Source: Cranoglanis bouderius (Eukaryota; Chordata; Actinopteri; Siluriformes; Cranoglanididae). From it: DNA of 64,000 bases. The notes beneath the pieces were generated by a model. It was not told the origin of the DNA. It ran no database searches and saw only the letters and a program-made list of their open reading frames with translations. Below, one piece after another: positions 55,624-57,790 of the stretch. How positions within the stretch are numbered: position 1 is the first letter of the stretch; each line of letters begins with the position of its first letter. The stretch spans positions 4,175,754 to 4,239,753 of the forward strand of contig CM042566.1 of assembly GCA_023630585.1 (NCBI GenBank). Reading direction: 5' to 3'. A program made the position numbers and the translations under genes.

Positions 55624-55832
55624 TCTTTCAGGTAACAGTATACTCCTGTGATGGGAAGTGTCCTTCTGCCACCATATTTAACTTCAACATAAACAGCCAT
55701 GCACGTTTTTGCAAATGCTGTCGTGAAAATGGCCTACAGAACCGCGTCATCCTGCTGTACTGCACCCGCAATGCTACTTCTGTGGAATACAACTACCAGG
55801 AGCCGATGGACTGCTCATGCCAGTGGAACTAA
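1456..55832 (+). CDS. otogl: Otogelin-family inner-ear matrix glycoprotein (otogelin-like), 57 exons
   Basis: Secreted structural glycoprotein of the otogelin family, which contributes to the acellular gels over inner-ear hair cells. I read 57 exons with canonical GT donors and AG acceptors and matching phases, giving about 2518 residues without an internal stop; exon coordinates are in the module entries below. Order: signal peptide (1-30), EGF-like (81-111), VWD1 (112-314), C8 (315-385), TIL (386-479), VWD2 (480-673), C8 (to 743), TIL (744-838), TIL-like (839-932), VWD3 (943-1113), C8 (1114-1213), AbfB (1214-1364), TIL (1365-1432), Thr/Pro-rich (1433-1640), Cys module (1641-1699), VWD4 (1700-1860), C8 and TIL (1890-2029), VWC (2030-2100), short Cys repeats (2101-2425), CTCK (2426-2518). 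The AbfB domain excludes VWF and gel-forming mucins. The choice of otogl over otog rests on overall length and the short mucin region and is an inference. Confidence 0.85.
2224..2259. repeat. (GA)n microsatellite, intron 2
   Basis: A pure GA run preceded by a short TG run, between exons 2 and 3. Confidence 0.95.
2603..2675. repeat. (CA)n microsatellite, intron 3
   Basis: About 36 CA units starting 45 nt after the exon 3 donor. On the transcript this is a CA repeat, the RNA target type of hnRNP L. Confidence 0.97.
3985..4165 (+). repeat. Dispersed fish repeat fragment (SINE-like 3' region)
   Basis: The segment contains a hallmark found in many otophysan genomes: a text starting GATGGGTTCCC and ending with GGAAAGCTGCTTTG, ATTGTTAAA and GCTATATAAATAAA. 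I recognise it as a high-copy interspersed repeat but cannot name the family. It abuts the left end of the Tc1 element at 4196. Confidence 0.5.
4196..5630 (+). mobile_element. Tc1-like DNA transposon, full-length but decayed
   Basis: A 1435-bp element between TA dinucleotides (4194-4195 and 5631-5632). The ends are inverted repeats: CAACCCCAAATTCCGAAAAAG on the left and its complement on the right. Second inverted copies of a TTGGGACAG motif lie inside at about 4393-4410 and 5445-5463, giving terminal repeats near 200 bp of the IR/DR type. The transposase reads + in pieces: a helix-turn-helix and GRGRKP hinge (4609-4944), a piece with the first acidic motif FDES (4962-5231), a piece in another frame with QDNAKPH (near 5206), and SPIENVW-like coding with the last catalytic Glu (about 5240-5436). 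Stops and frameshifts make it a pseudogene. It sits in intron 4 of the otogelin-family gene. Confidence 0.9.
5951..6043 (+). CDS. otogl: otogl exon 5: EGF-like domain
   Basis: One exon encodes residues 81-111 with the cysteine pattern YCGCLNGGWCQEGGQCDC followed by a final GERC, a compact EGF-like domain. Otogelins carry one EGF-like domain N-terminal to VWD1. Both splice phases are 1, as is usual for EGF exons. Confidence 0.9.
6050..6118. repeat. (CA)n microsatellite at the exon 5 donor
   Basis: The tract begins 7 nt after exon 5 ends, straight after the GTGAGTAG donor. Confidence 0.97.
6119..9541. other. Intron 5, no recognisable gene
   Basis: About 3.4 kb of AT-rich sequence with poly-A/T runs (7270, 7895, 8240). 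I see no exon, RNA gene, or element with paired ends. Confidence 0.55.
9542..11121 (+). CDS. otogl: otogl exons 6-9: VWD domain 1
   Basis: Exons 9542-9696, 10031-10152, 10399-10604 and 10997-11121 (residues 112-314). The first strand has the VWD signature HFETFDGMYYYFPGTC. Exon 8 has CGLCGNYNDDGSDD, the calcium-loop and CGLCG motif of VWF type D domains, which helps cysteine-linked multimer assembly in this superfamily. Exon 9 ends the domain with FGNSWIVD. Confidence 0.93.
11863..11929. repeat. (TA)n microsatellite, intron 9
   Basis: More than 30 TA units; self-complementary and so able to extrude a hairpin. Confidence 0.95.
11935..12590. repeat. Unclassified interspersed repeat with degenerate short tandem units
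   Basis: GC-richer than its surroundings. Variants of AATCCAAAATGGC recur between 12040 and 12080, and of ACAGAGCTAC/AACTACGGA between 12145 and 12245. The 3' part contains a GGAGGCGGGGACAGAG stretch of the kind found at the ends of some fish transposable elements. No transposase or terminal repeat was recognised. Confidence 0.4.
12672..13861 (+). CDS. otogl: otogl exons 10-11: C8 domain 1
   Basis: Exons 12672-12778 and 13755-13861 (residues 315-385). The cysteine spacing (EKCSALLFFPFISCHENI, CVSDLC, FCRTLVEYTRAC, then FPSC) is the C8 module that follows a VWD domain. The exon 11 acceptor has a strong poly-T tract. Confidence 0.92.
13131..13215 (+). repeat. Dispersed fish repeat fragment
   Basis: Contains GGCATTTGGCAGACGCCC and CCAGAGCGACTTACA, a very common teleost interspersed repeat. 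A decayed fragment in intron 10. Confidence 0.55.
13257..13323. repeat. (CT)n microsatellite, intron 10
   Basis: A near-perfect CT run interrupted once by CG, followed by a C-rich tail. Confidence 0.95.
14062..14384. mobile_element. Possible non-autonomous hAT-like element
   Basis: The segment opens with GGGACTCACTGATCCGATAT, has GGGGCCGAAATTGG, and closes with GATTGGTACATCCCTGTA. These resemble the ends and the 'ATCCGATAT' subterminal motifs of non-autonomous hAT elements common in fish. There is no coding capacity and no verified 8-bp target duplication. Confidence 0.35.
14599..15746 (+). CDS. otogl: otogl exons 12-14: TIL domain 1 with E-module
   Basis: Exons 14599-14724, 15067-15175 and 15700-15746 (residues 386-479). 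The core is cysteine-dense: ADGCEDSF, ISCCPPTCTFEKEC, LDGCYCPDG, a typical trypsin-inhibitor-like module, followed by NGTCIAVSQCPC and a short C-x-C closing piece (CVCMGGVWNC). It completes the first VWD-C8-TIL unit. Confidence 0.9.
15840..18370 (+). CDS. otogl: otogl exons 15-18: VWD domain 2
   Basis: Exons 15840-15985, 17420-17552, 17926-18103 and 18246-18370 (residues 480-673). It starts with MGDTHVTTFDGRIYMHTGKC, a clear VWD entry motif. Exon 17 ends with GLCGTLNGNLRDDF, equivalent to CGLCGNxNxxxxDDF; the first Cys of that motif is replaced by Leu (TLGLCG). Exon 18 carries the HANAWKVSSAC exit. Confidence 0.92.
15997..16074. repeat. (TG)n microsatellite, 12 nt after exon 15
   Basis: About 39 TG units on the sense strand next to the exon 15 donor. 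Confidence 0.97.
16280..16438. mobile_element. Palindromic MITE-like repeat
   Basis: Two arms at about 16300-16337 and 16378-16414 are inverted copies: TTTTCATTCCAACTAAGCAG against the complement of CTGATTGGTTGGAATAAAAA. The layout matches a common fish non-autonomous palindromic repeat. No coding sequence. Confidence 0.6.
18155..18209. repeat. (TG)n microsatellite, intron 17
   Basis: The tract fills much of the 142-nt intron, 52 nt after exon 17 and 36 nt before exon 18. Confidence 0.97.
18371..19774. other. Intron 18
   Basis: AT-rich sequence with a SINE-like copy near 19068; no exon recognised. The methionine-initiated frame at 18546-18773 has no family resemblance and is treated as chance. 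Confidence 0.6.
19068..19312 (+). mobile_element. tRNA-derived SINE
   Basis: It begins GGGGGAGGCATGG with an A-box-like TGGCTTAGTGGTTGC and a B-box-like GGTTAGATTCC. The body has CTCCGGTTTCCTCC and GTGCCCTGCGATGGG, and the tail runs into GGATAAGTACAGAAAATG. The order matches the widespread fish SINE with a tRNA-like head. Confidence 0.65.
19775..19984 (+). CDS. otogl: otogl exon 19: C8 domain 2
   Basis: A single exon (residues 674-743). It contains SLCDVL, FAACHAYV, YHQQCRYQACRCGSGCLCTA and YVCSKHHI, the eight-cysteine pattern after VWD2, ending VSEC at the junction to TIL-2. Phase 1 at both ends. Confidence 0.93.
19985..20783. other. Intron 19, AT-rich
   Basis: Nothing recognised apart from poly-T/poly-A runs near 20645 and 20690 and the TG tract that follows. 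Confidence 0.55.
20784..20874. repeat. (TG)n microsatellite directly before exon 20
   Basis: About 45 TG units ending 5 nt before the exon 20 start. It replaces the polypyrimidine tract expected there. Confidence 0.97.
20880..21478 (+). CDS. otogl: otogl exons 20-22: TIL domain 2 and E-module
   Basis: Exons 20880-21045, 21157-21231 and 21435-21478 (residues 744-838). The core MMYHPCTTSCGRTC, DGDCAEGCGCMDEMF and RCVPL is a TIL module, followed by a short VWC-like CHCYFMG, CLCRNARMEC. The exon 20 acceptor could be 20880 or 20877; both keep frame and differ by one Glu. The exon 21 acceptor was placed at 21157, giving LSQCHCYF, because the AG at 21162 breaks the frame. Confidence 0.85.
21977..22411 (+). 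CDS. otogl: otogl exons 23-24: TIL-like cysteine module 3
   Basis: Exons 21977-22151 and 22304-22411 (residues 839-932). Features are DDCPNGKVYYNC, ACELTCRNL, TCPPMTPCVPGCGCPAG, then GECYYPENCPCAWLG. It is a TIL-type module between the second and third VWD units. Confidence 0.9.
22238..22281. repeat. (TG)n microsatellite, intron 23
   Basis: It ends 22 nt before exon 24, inside a 152-nt intron. Confidence 0.95.
22501..26703 (+). CDS. otogl: otogl exons 25-28: VWD domain 3
   Basis: Exons 22501-22639, 24888-25022, 25210-25356 and 26584-26703 (residues 933-1113). The domain opens with YSDRHYHTFDGLEYDYASDC and closes with GMCGNFDMVTVNDM and AFGNSWALGQ. All internal introns are phase 0, matching the VWD1 and VWD2 organisation at equivalent points. 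Confidence 0.93.
22646..22742. repeat. (TG)n microsatellite, 7 nt after exon 25
   Basis: A long TG run with a few GGG interruptions near its end, starting just after the exon 25 donor. Confidence 0.95.
22885..24045. mobile_element. Outer Tc1-like non-autonomous element, interrupted
   Basis: The left end reads TATTCACCCCCTT, TAGTGTTACAA and GGAACTGAAATGGAC; the right end reads GTCCATTTTAGTTCC, TTGTAACACTAC and AAGGGGGTGAATACTTATG. These are inverted partners and typical of a Tc1-like family whose ends contain 'AATACTTATGCAAG'. The outer boundaries are approximate. The interior is occupied by the element at 23130-23951. No transposase remains. Confidence 0.65.
23130..23951. mobile_element. Inner Tc1-like non-autonomous element with internal hairpin
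   Basis: The left end CAGTTGAGGTCATAAG and the GCCTTGCAGAATCTGCAAAA block are matched in inverted orientation on the right (TTTTGCAGATTCTGCAAGGC, ending GACCTCAACTA), flanked by TA. Inside, 23203-23280 and about 23378-23465 form a second inverted pair (GCTCAAGAAGGCAACACTAC against its complement). A run of 23 C residues (23409-23431) lies in the second arm. No coding capacity. Confidence 0.75.
24506..24578. repeat. (TG)n microsatellite, intron 25
   Basis: A pure TG tract about 310 nt before exon 26, followed by TCTGTCTGTT units and an AC tract at 24714-24750. Confidence 0.95.
25135..25170. repeat. (TG)n microsatellite, intron 26
   Basis: Tract 39 nt before exon 27 within a 187-nt intron. 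Confidence 0.93.
25522..25941. mobile_element. Tc1/mariner-type deletion derivative
   Basis: Flanked by TA (25520-25521, 25942-25943). The left end CACTATATGACCAAAAG and right end GGCCATATAGTG are inverted partners of a very common fish family. The interior matches family sequence on the minus strand (GCCTCTTAGTTCCAGTGAAG) but most of the transposase is missing. It lies in intron 27. Confidence 0.75.
25942..26583. other. 3' part of intron 27
   Basis: Nothing recognised until the TG tract at 26550-26577, which ends 6 nt before exon 28. Confidence 0.55.
26946..27158 (-). mobile_element. tRNA-derived SINE, antisense
   Basis: Read on the minus strand it starts GCTGTGGCTCAGGTGGTAGA (A box) with GGTTCGATTTCC as B box, then ATGCTGAAGTGTTGTTGGGC, and ends CACTATATAAGTGCAGACC. 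Head-to-tail order and tRNA-like promoter boxes identify a SINE in intron 28. Confidence 0.75.
27673..29036 (+). CDS. otogl: otogl exons 29-31: C8 domain 3
   Basis: Exons 27673-27789, 28653-28809 and the 27-nt microexon 29010-29036 (residues 1114-1213). Motifs are CESDFIVRRPC, ECALLYSDVFASCHNV, NCLTDTCNCNRGGDCECLCTS and KCCQHGVTVHWRSPTVCP, the C8 pattern of the third unit. The microexon (YDCEYYNQ) links to the AbfB domain. Confidence 0.9.
27790..28652. other. Intron 29
   Basis: AT-rich with poly-T runs near 28170 and 28280; nothing recognised. Confidence 0.55.
29037..30140. other. Intron 31
   Basis: A sequence like a Tc1-type end (ACAGTTGAACACAAAAG at about 29124) is present without a clear partner. 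The minus-strand open frame at 29506-29868 has no domain and is probably chance. A TG tract (30099-30136) ends 4 nt before exon 32. Confidence 0.5.
30141..31302 (+). CDS. otogl: otogl exons 32-33: AbfB-like domain
   Basis: Exons 30141-30314 and 31024-31302 (residues 1214-1364). Exon 33 reads VSLESAERPNYFLCV, VRLEHWRPDEDFRRQATFIH, GLWLPGRSSFELHSQKG and SYSFKASSSF. This is the beta-trefoil signature of the alpha-L-arabinofuranosidase B carbohydrate-binding domain, found in otogelins and absent from VWF and gel-forming mucins, so it fixes the family. The stretch LTHTHARAQ is encoded by an in-frame CA-repeat-like sequence (about 31221-31250) and may be a lineage-specific expansion. Confidence 0.9.
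30315..31023. other. Intron 32
   Basis: No exon or element recognised. Confidence 0.5.
31698..32518 (+). CDS. otogl: otogl exons 34-35: TIL domain 4
   Basis: Exons 31698-31815 and 32439-32518 (residues 1365-1430). Pattern MCEWKYHACASACVKTCRDP, then VEGCFPRCPKTMVLDEV and RRCVYQEDC, a TIL module after the AbfB domain. The exon 35 acceptor follows a short TG run and CAG. Confidence 0.9.
32635..33263 (+). CDS. otogl: otogl exon 36: Thr/Pro-rich mucin-like region
   Basis: A single 629-nt exon (residues 1431-1640) dominated by threonine with proline and serine, in blocks such as TTTTTTATTTAPTTTTTTPP. This low-complexity composition is typical of dense O-glycosylation, giving an extended hydrated segment between the N- and C-terminal halves. 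It has one sequon near its start (NRTT) and almost no aromatic residues. At about 210 residues it is far shorter than the mucin region of otogelin, one reason to prefer otogelin-like. Length polymorphism would be expected. Confidence 0.9.
33264..34364. other. Intron 36 with SINE tail fragment
   Basis: It contains the repeat at 33520-33640; otherwise no exon or element seen. Confidence 0.55.
33520..33640 (-). repeat. SINE-tail fragment
   Basis: CATCCATCCATCCATTTTCT, CACTTATCCTACACAGGGTC and GAGCCTATCCCAGG are the well-known tail of a high-copy fish SINE class, here probably in reverse orientation. Confidence 0.6.
34365..34542 (+). CDS. otogl: otogl exon 37: cysteine module before VWD4
   Basis: One exon (residues 1641-1699) with DECSEYICFNGQLMLHNSS, HCRFNITQPQC and DPCCPLWRCPC, two N-glycosylation sequons and a CCPxWxC end like a VWC remnant. 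It bridges the mucin region and VWD4. Confidence 0.88.
35875..37381 (+). mobile_element. Tc1-like transposon, near-intact, 1507 bp
   Basis: Flanked by TA (35873-35874, 37382-37383). Terminal inverted repeats of about 200 bp start CAGGTGCATCTCAATAAATT. Both the outer repeat and the inner AACAAATTAGAATATG copies are well preserved. The transposase reads + (separate entry). It inserted into the right arm of the foldback element in intron 37. Confidence 0.93.
36138..37058 (+). pseudogene. Tc1 transposase with two adjacent in-frame stops
   Basis: A single frame runs from the ATG at 36138 to 37058 and is broken only by consecutive TGA TGA codons at 36642-36647. Before the break: helix-turn-helix (EAGCSQSAVSKHV), GRK hinge, LTWAKEKKNW and SDESKF with the first catalytic Asp. 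After it: QQDLAPAHT with the second Asp and SPDLNPIENLW with the catalytic Glu. The DDE residues are therefore all present, and the two stops are the only evident lesion. The break sits between KSSVK and QSVMIWGAM. Confidence 0.88.
37782..39664 (+). CDS. otogl: otogl exons 38-42: VWD domain 4 and start of C8-4
   Basis: Exons 37782-37924, the 24-nt microexon 38033-38056, 38173-38265, 38491-38674 and 39447-39664 (residues 1700-1920). It opens with RVITFDGNNVALYDNGSYIL, a divergent VWD entry, and closes with GLCGCCDGNPADDLRLPNG. Exon 42 continues with DNCTTGNCTKCFQML and FSQCHHQ, the first part of the C8 module. The intron before exon 41 and the donor after it are flanked by microsatellite DNA. 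Confidence 0.9.
38679..38770. repeat. (TG)n microsatellite fused to the exon 41 donor
   Basis: The donor GTCAG is followed directly by about 46 TG units, so the 5' splice site is partly made of the repeat. Confidence 0.97.
38771..39446. other. Rest of intron 41
   Basis: AT-rich, nothing recognised. Confidence 0.5.
40128..40345. repeat. 5'-truncated SINE-like repeat
   Basis: Contains CTTCCTCCCATCTGCCAAAA, AAATTGTCCGTAGGTGTGAA and a CCCTGCAATACACTGG body like the copy at 59515-59785, without its tRNA-like head. Confidence 0.5.
40493..41535 (-). mobile_element. Tc1-like transposon, internally deleted, 1043 bp
   Basis: Flanked by TA (40491-40492, 41536-41537). The ends CAGCCGTGGCCAAAAGTTTT are perfect inverted partners. 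On the minus strand the N-terminal transposase half is open (40730-41197): helix-turn-helix (GKDIAASKIAPKSTIYRII), hinge, and linker up to KKYRDWT. The sequence then jumps to the 3' end of the gene near position 40747, losing about 520 bp that would hold the whole catalytic DDE core. It can only be non-autonomous. A longer copy of the same family, in opposite orientation, lies at 61407-62897. Confidence 0.92.
41983..42437 (+). CDS. otogl: otogl exons 43-44: end of C8-4 and TIL domain 5
   Basis: Exons 41983-42124 and 42252-42437 (residues 1921-2029). Exon 43 has QFCDKIWAGDLHYKEHEC, AAYVAICYTHQICFSW and SNFC, the rest of the C8 pattern. Exon 44 has LKCPPGKEYKPCVNTCKTMT, REECVCKSGTILH and EDQC, a canonical TIL domain. 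Confidence 0.92.
42438..42876. other. Intron 44
   Basis: Ends in a TG tract (42790-42859) that stops 17 nt before exon 45; otherwise nothing recognised. Confidence 0.6.
42877..43089 (+). CDS. otogl: otogl exon 45: VWC-type domain
   Basis: Residues 2030-2100. VCTDNDGSPRAPGEVWNG, GCCLFTCLENGSVVP, ECPPEPAPLCEREGEYY and GACCPKKICG match a von Willebrand factor C-type cysteine pattern. Confidence 0.9.
43191..45661 (+). CDS. otogl: otogl exons 46-50: tandem short cysteine repeats
   Basis: Exons 43191-43295, 43394-43501, 44816-44917, 45422-45526 and 45621-45661 (residues 2101-2254). Exons 46-49 each encode one 34-36 residue unit with the pattern (E/V)C..L.C...P.C..G..L......CCP.Y.CG and phase 1 at both ends: LSCCPEYRCG, HACCYNYLCG, HHCCPHYHCG and GSCCPDIHCG. 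They look like four tandem exon duplications. Exon 50 opens a fifth unit (ECQCDSIVRPQCTV), completed by exon 51. Confidence 0.9.
43502..44815. other. Intron 47 with TA microsatellite
   Basis: It contains (TA)n at 44034-44128; the rest is AT-rich with no exon seen. Confidence 0.6.
44034..44128. repeat. (TA)n microsatellite, intron 47
   Basis: About 47 TA units, one of the longest tracts here. Confidence 0.97.
45390..45418. repeat. Poly-T tract at exon 49 acceptor
   Basis: A T run of 29 bases ending 3 nt before exon 49; it acts as the polypyrimidine tract. Confidence 0.9.
45662..46169. other. Intron 50
   Basis: AT-rich; nothing recognised. Confidence 0.5.
46170..47976 (+). CDS. otogl: otogl exons 51-55: C-terminal cysteine-rich region
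   Basis: Exons 46170-46233, 46437-46615, 47218-47322, 47722-47841 and 47931-47976 (residues 2255-2425). Features are STCGCTQYLCEKADVC, ELCYTVQCLTH, NCSEKCEPHQVYVPSSD, CCGSCKNVSC and GCCKTC, a VWC-like array with several N-glycosylation sequons. The exon 53 acceptor may be 47218 or 47224 (both in frame, differing by HQ). Confidence 0.85.
46239..46282. repeat. (AC)n microsatellite at the 5' end of intron 51
   Basis: The tract starts 6 nt after exon 51 ends, complementary to the TG tract at the other end of the same intron. Confidence 0.97.
46361..46434. repeat. (TG)n microsatellite at the 3' end of intron 51
   Basis: About 37 TG units ending at the CAG acceptor of exon 52. Confidence 0.97.
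46616..47217. other. Intron 52
   Basis: AT-rich, no element or exon recognised. Confidence 0.5.
47323..47721. other. Intron 53
   Basis: AT-rich, nothing recognised. Confidence 0.5.
48424..49302. mobile_element. hAT-like non-autonomous element, interrupted
   Basis: The left end TAGGGCTGCATGATAAAAAT and the right end TAATTATGCAGCCCTA are inverted partners, with further subterminal matches (GTGATTATTTTTG against its complement). This 'GGCTGCA' end is typical of fish hAT-like elements. The interior is split by the 322-bp Tc1 derivative at 48693-49014. I could not find identical 8-bp flanks. Confidence 0.55.
48693..49014. mobile_element. Tc1-type MITE-like deletion derivative, 322 bp
   Basis: Flanked by TA (48691-48692, 49015-49016) with ends CAGTGGGGGAAAAAAGTA and TTTTTTCCCCCACTG. 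The first 300 bp match the left part of the element at 51054-52448; the sequence then jumps to the last 24 bp of the right end, apparently at a shared GGGA. It lies inside the hAT-like element. Confidence 0.85.
49866..49937 (+). CDS. Candidate cassette exon (otogl 55b)
   Basis: TTTCTCAG acceptor, 72 nt open in the required phase, and a GTACTT donor. The phase is 1 at both ends, so it could be included or skipped without breaking the frame. It would insert 24 residues rich in Ser, Thr and Pro (PFSISPVTPTAST) with one added Cys just before the cystine knot. The skipped form (KTC joined to KEDGKTC) looks more like the normal family sequence. A TG tract starts 40 nt downstream. Confidence 0.35.
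49977..50034. repeat. (TG)n microsatellite, intron 55
   Basis: Follows the candidate cassette exon by 40 nt. Confidence 0.95.
50098..50330. repeat. Possible hAT-derived repeat fragment
   Basis: AATGCATCGATACTGATACT and CATTTACTTGTACTTGGAG resemble a fish hAT-derived repeat with 'GATACCGATAC' subterminal motifs. Only one end is visible. Confidence 0.3.
51054..52448 (-). mobile_element. Tc1-like transposon with decayed transposase, 1395 bp
   Basis: Flanked by TA (51052-51053, 52449-52450); ends CAGTGGGGGGGAAAAGTA and TTTTTTCCTCCACTG. The transposase is on the minus strand: an N-terminal helix-turn-helix piece (52148 down to 51879, starting at MAKTKELSKDVRDKIVDLHK), a middle piece (51948-51685) in another frame, and a C-terminal piece (51653-51303) with GGGNIMLWGCFSPKGTG. 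Frameshifts separate the pieces, and the segment with the second catalytic Asp and the Glu is deleted after NLLPSARALKM. A defective copy in intron 55. Confidence 0.9.
53040..53340 (-). pseudogene. Possible Penelope-like GIY-YIG endonuclease fragment
   Basis: On the minus strand 53340-53095 reads FPVARHFNNNGHSIKDIATC followed by KEKSSSTLSELKTF. The 'VA.HF...GHS..D' text with a later 'EKS...EL.T' resembles the C-terminal endonuclease region of Penelope-like retroelements. No reverse transcriptase is visible nearby. Confidence 0.35.
54500..54900 (+). repeat. Dispersed fish repeat (SINE-like)
   Basis: Blocks such as CACATCTTTTCGATCTGCTA, CATGCTGCGTCATAGGGAGG, CCATACATGAGCTCACAGAC and GATTGGCTAGTATTGC are a recognisable high-copy fish repeat. 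The family name is not known to me. Confidence 0.5.
55439..55832 (+). CDS. otogl: otogl exons 56-57: C-terminal cystine knot (CTCK)
   Basis: Exons 55439-55518 and 55632-55832 (residues 2426-2518). The pattern GKTCKRV, KDDCRS, VYSCDGKCPSAT, FCKCCREN, LLYCTRN and MDCSCQWN-stop is the CTCK domain that mediates C-terminal dimerisation in VWF, mucins and otogelins. Stop TAA at 55830-55832. The exon 57 acceptor follows a (CT)n tract (55583-55627). Confidence 0.95.
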
Positions 55833-56085
55833 TAACTCATAACAGTGTGTAGATGTGCAGTACCTTGGCATTTTCAACTCTATATACCCTCTCAGTGGAC
55901 GTGCTCAGTTAATACCACACAGATCAGTACAACCACAAACTACTAACTCCATATTTATATATATATATTTTTTAAATTCTGAATTAACAATCTGGGAATG
56001 TTACATAATTTAATCACATAGTAGATCAGTAGATGAATGTATGACTAATAATCAGTCAGCTTATATATGTCAGTATATAAGGAAT

Positions 56086-56091
56086 AATAAA
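56086..56091 (+). terminator. Polyadenylation signal candidate
   Basis: AATAAA 254 nt after the stop codon, consistent with a short 3' UTR. Later AATAAA hexamers also exist (near 56372). Confidence 0.5.
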
Positions 56092-56634
56092 AGAAATAAC
56101 GTATGTGCCCAGGTACAGGTTATTAATATCAATATATCAATATATGCAGTTTTGTTTCTGAAAAATATTTTGAAGCAAAATTGATTCTTGCACCTTGCAT
56201 GTAATTAAGTATCCTAGGTACGTCTGTAGGTCAGTAGTATTTTAGATGCCTTTTCAGATTTTTGTAACTTTTTTAACCTCTTGTTTTATTTAAGAAATAA
56301 CTGTACTTTTTGAACAGTTTGCCATCAGTCTTTTTTTTTAAAAAAACAAAACACTTTAACCCCCTACAGGGATAAATAAATAAGCCAGATTTGTGAAAGT
56401 CTGAGTTCGATTAAACTGAACATGTGCCATTTCTCTTGTGATCTGAGAGTTGATAACCTGTCTGTTACAGATGAGAACACCAAAAAAAAAAAAAAAAAAA
56501 GGGTCCAAGCACACTCTAGCACACAGGCAGATATCTAAAATAGATATCCAGAGACAGGCAGGCAAAGATCAAAATAAGAGAACAACCATAATCAAGAATA
56601 AACAAGTACAAGGTGCTTAACAAAACCCATACAC

Positions 56635-57010
56635 TATATGGACACCTGACTATCACCCATATGTGGTTCTTACCCAAACTGTTGGCATAAAGTTGGAAGC
56701 ACACGATTGTCTAGAATGTCTTTGTAAGCAGTAGCATTACAATTTCACTGAAACTAAGAAGCCCAAACCTGTTCCAGCATGACGATGCCCCTGTGCCCAA
56801 AGCGAGCTCCATGAAGACATGGTTTGCCAATGTTGGAGTGGAAGAACTCGAGTGCCCTGCATAGAGCCCTGACCTCAACCCCACTGAACACCTTTGGGAT
56901 GAACTGGAACACGAACTGCACCCCAGGCCTCCTCACCCGACATCAGCTCCTTACCTCACTAATGCTCTTCGCAAATCCCCACAGACATATAAAGACAAAC
57001 GAATCTAATA
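56635..57010. mobile_element. Truncated Tc1/mariner-type fragment
   Basis: It starts with ACACTATATGGACACCTGAC, the end sequence of the family also at 25522. It contains transposase-derived text (GTTCCAGCATGACGATGCCC, CTTTGGGATGAACTGGAAC) with stops and no second end. Confidence 0.7.
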
Positions 57011-57755
57011 CCTAATAAAACTACAGAACATAGACCCGGACCACAGGGCAAAGAACCTTCATTCTGAGGGACAGAGGGATAGCAGAAAAAAAGAGGCAAA
57101 AGAAAAACATGAACACAACTTTCTCTCTTAGCAAGTTGCTCTATTGCATGGAAGGTTACGTGACATGGTGGGACATAGAGAAACAGCCCAGGACAATGAG
57201 ACAACACAGGAACTGAATCACGGCATGAGACAGGCACAGGCACAGACAGTGCATAACTATGCATATACAAGATATATCTGCTGTTCTTGTCTTTTTTGTC
57301 AAGATACCCATTATCATAGATTTCTCTACTCTTGCCATCTTCACTTATGCAAAATCACACATAATGGTCAGTCATGGTCTGAAGCATAGACTATCTAGGA
57401 CAGGGTAGATCAGGATCTGTACCAAAAGCAGGCGACTGGGACTCATGCTAGATCGCTGACTTTAATAGACTGTAACTGTTACTTAAAATGTGTTCACGCT
57501 TGGAGTTTAAAGCCAAAGTGTACAAAATCTATAAGTCAGGCAAAAACAAGTTCAGCCTTAACTTTGGAACAATAGTACAATGTAAAATAGCAAATAGCAA
57601 ATTTTCTGTTCTGTATGAAGTCACAGTTAAACAAAAAGTAAAAAAAATAAAATAAAATAAAAAGATTAAACATAGTAATTGTTAAAAAAATGACCATGTT
57701 GCATTGTGGGATGAAGCTATGTCACAAAGATGGCTCTGGACTTGGAAATTCAGCC

Positions 57756-57790
<35 letters not shown>

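Noticed and set aside
1456..55832. Gel-forming mucin or von Willebrand factor
   Set aside because: An AbfB domain between VWD3 and the Thr-rich region, and an N-terminal EGF-like domain, fit otogelins and not mucins or VWF.
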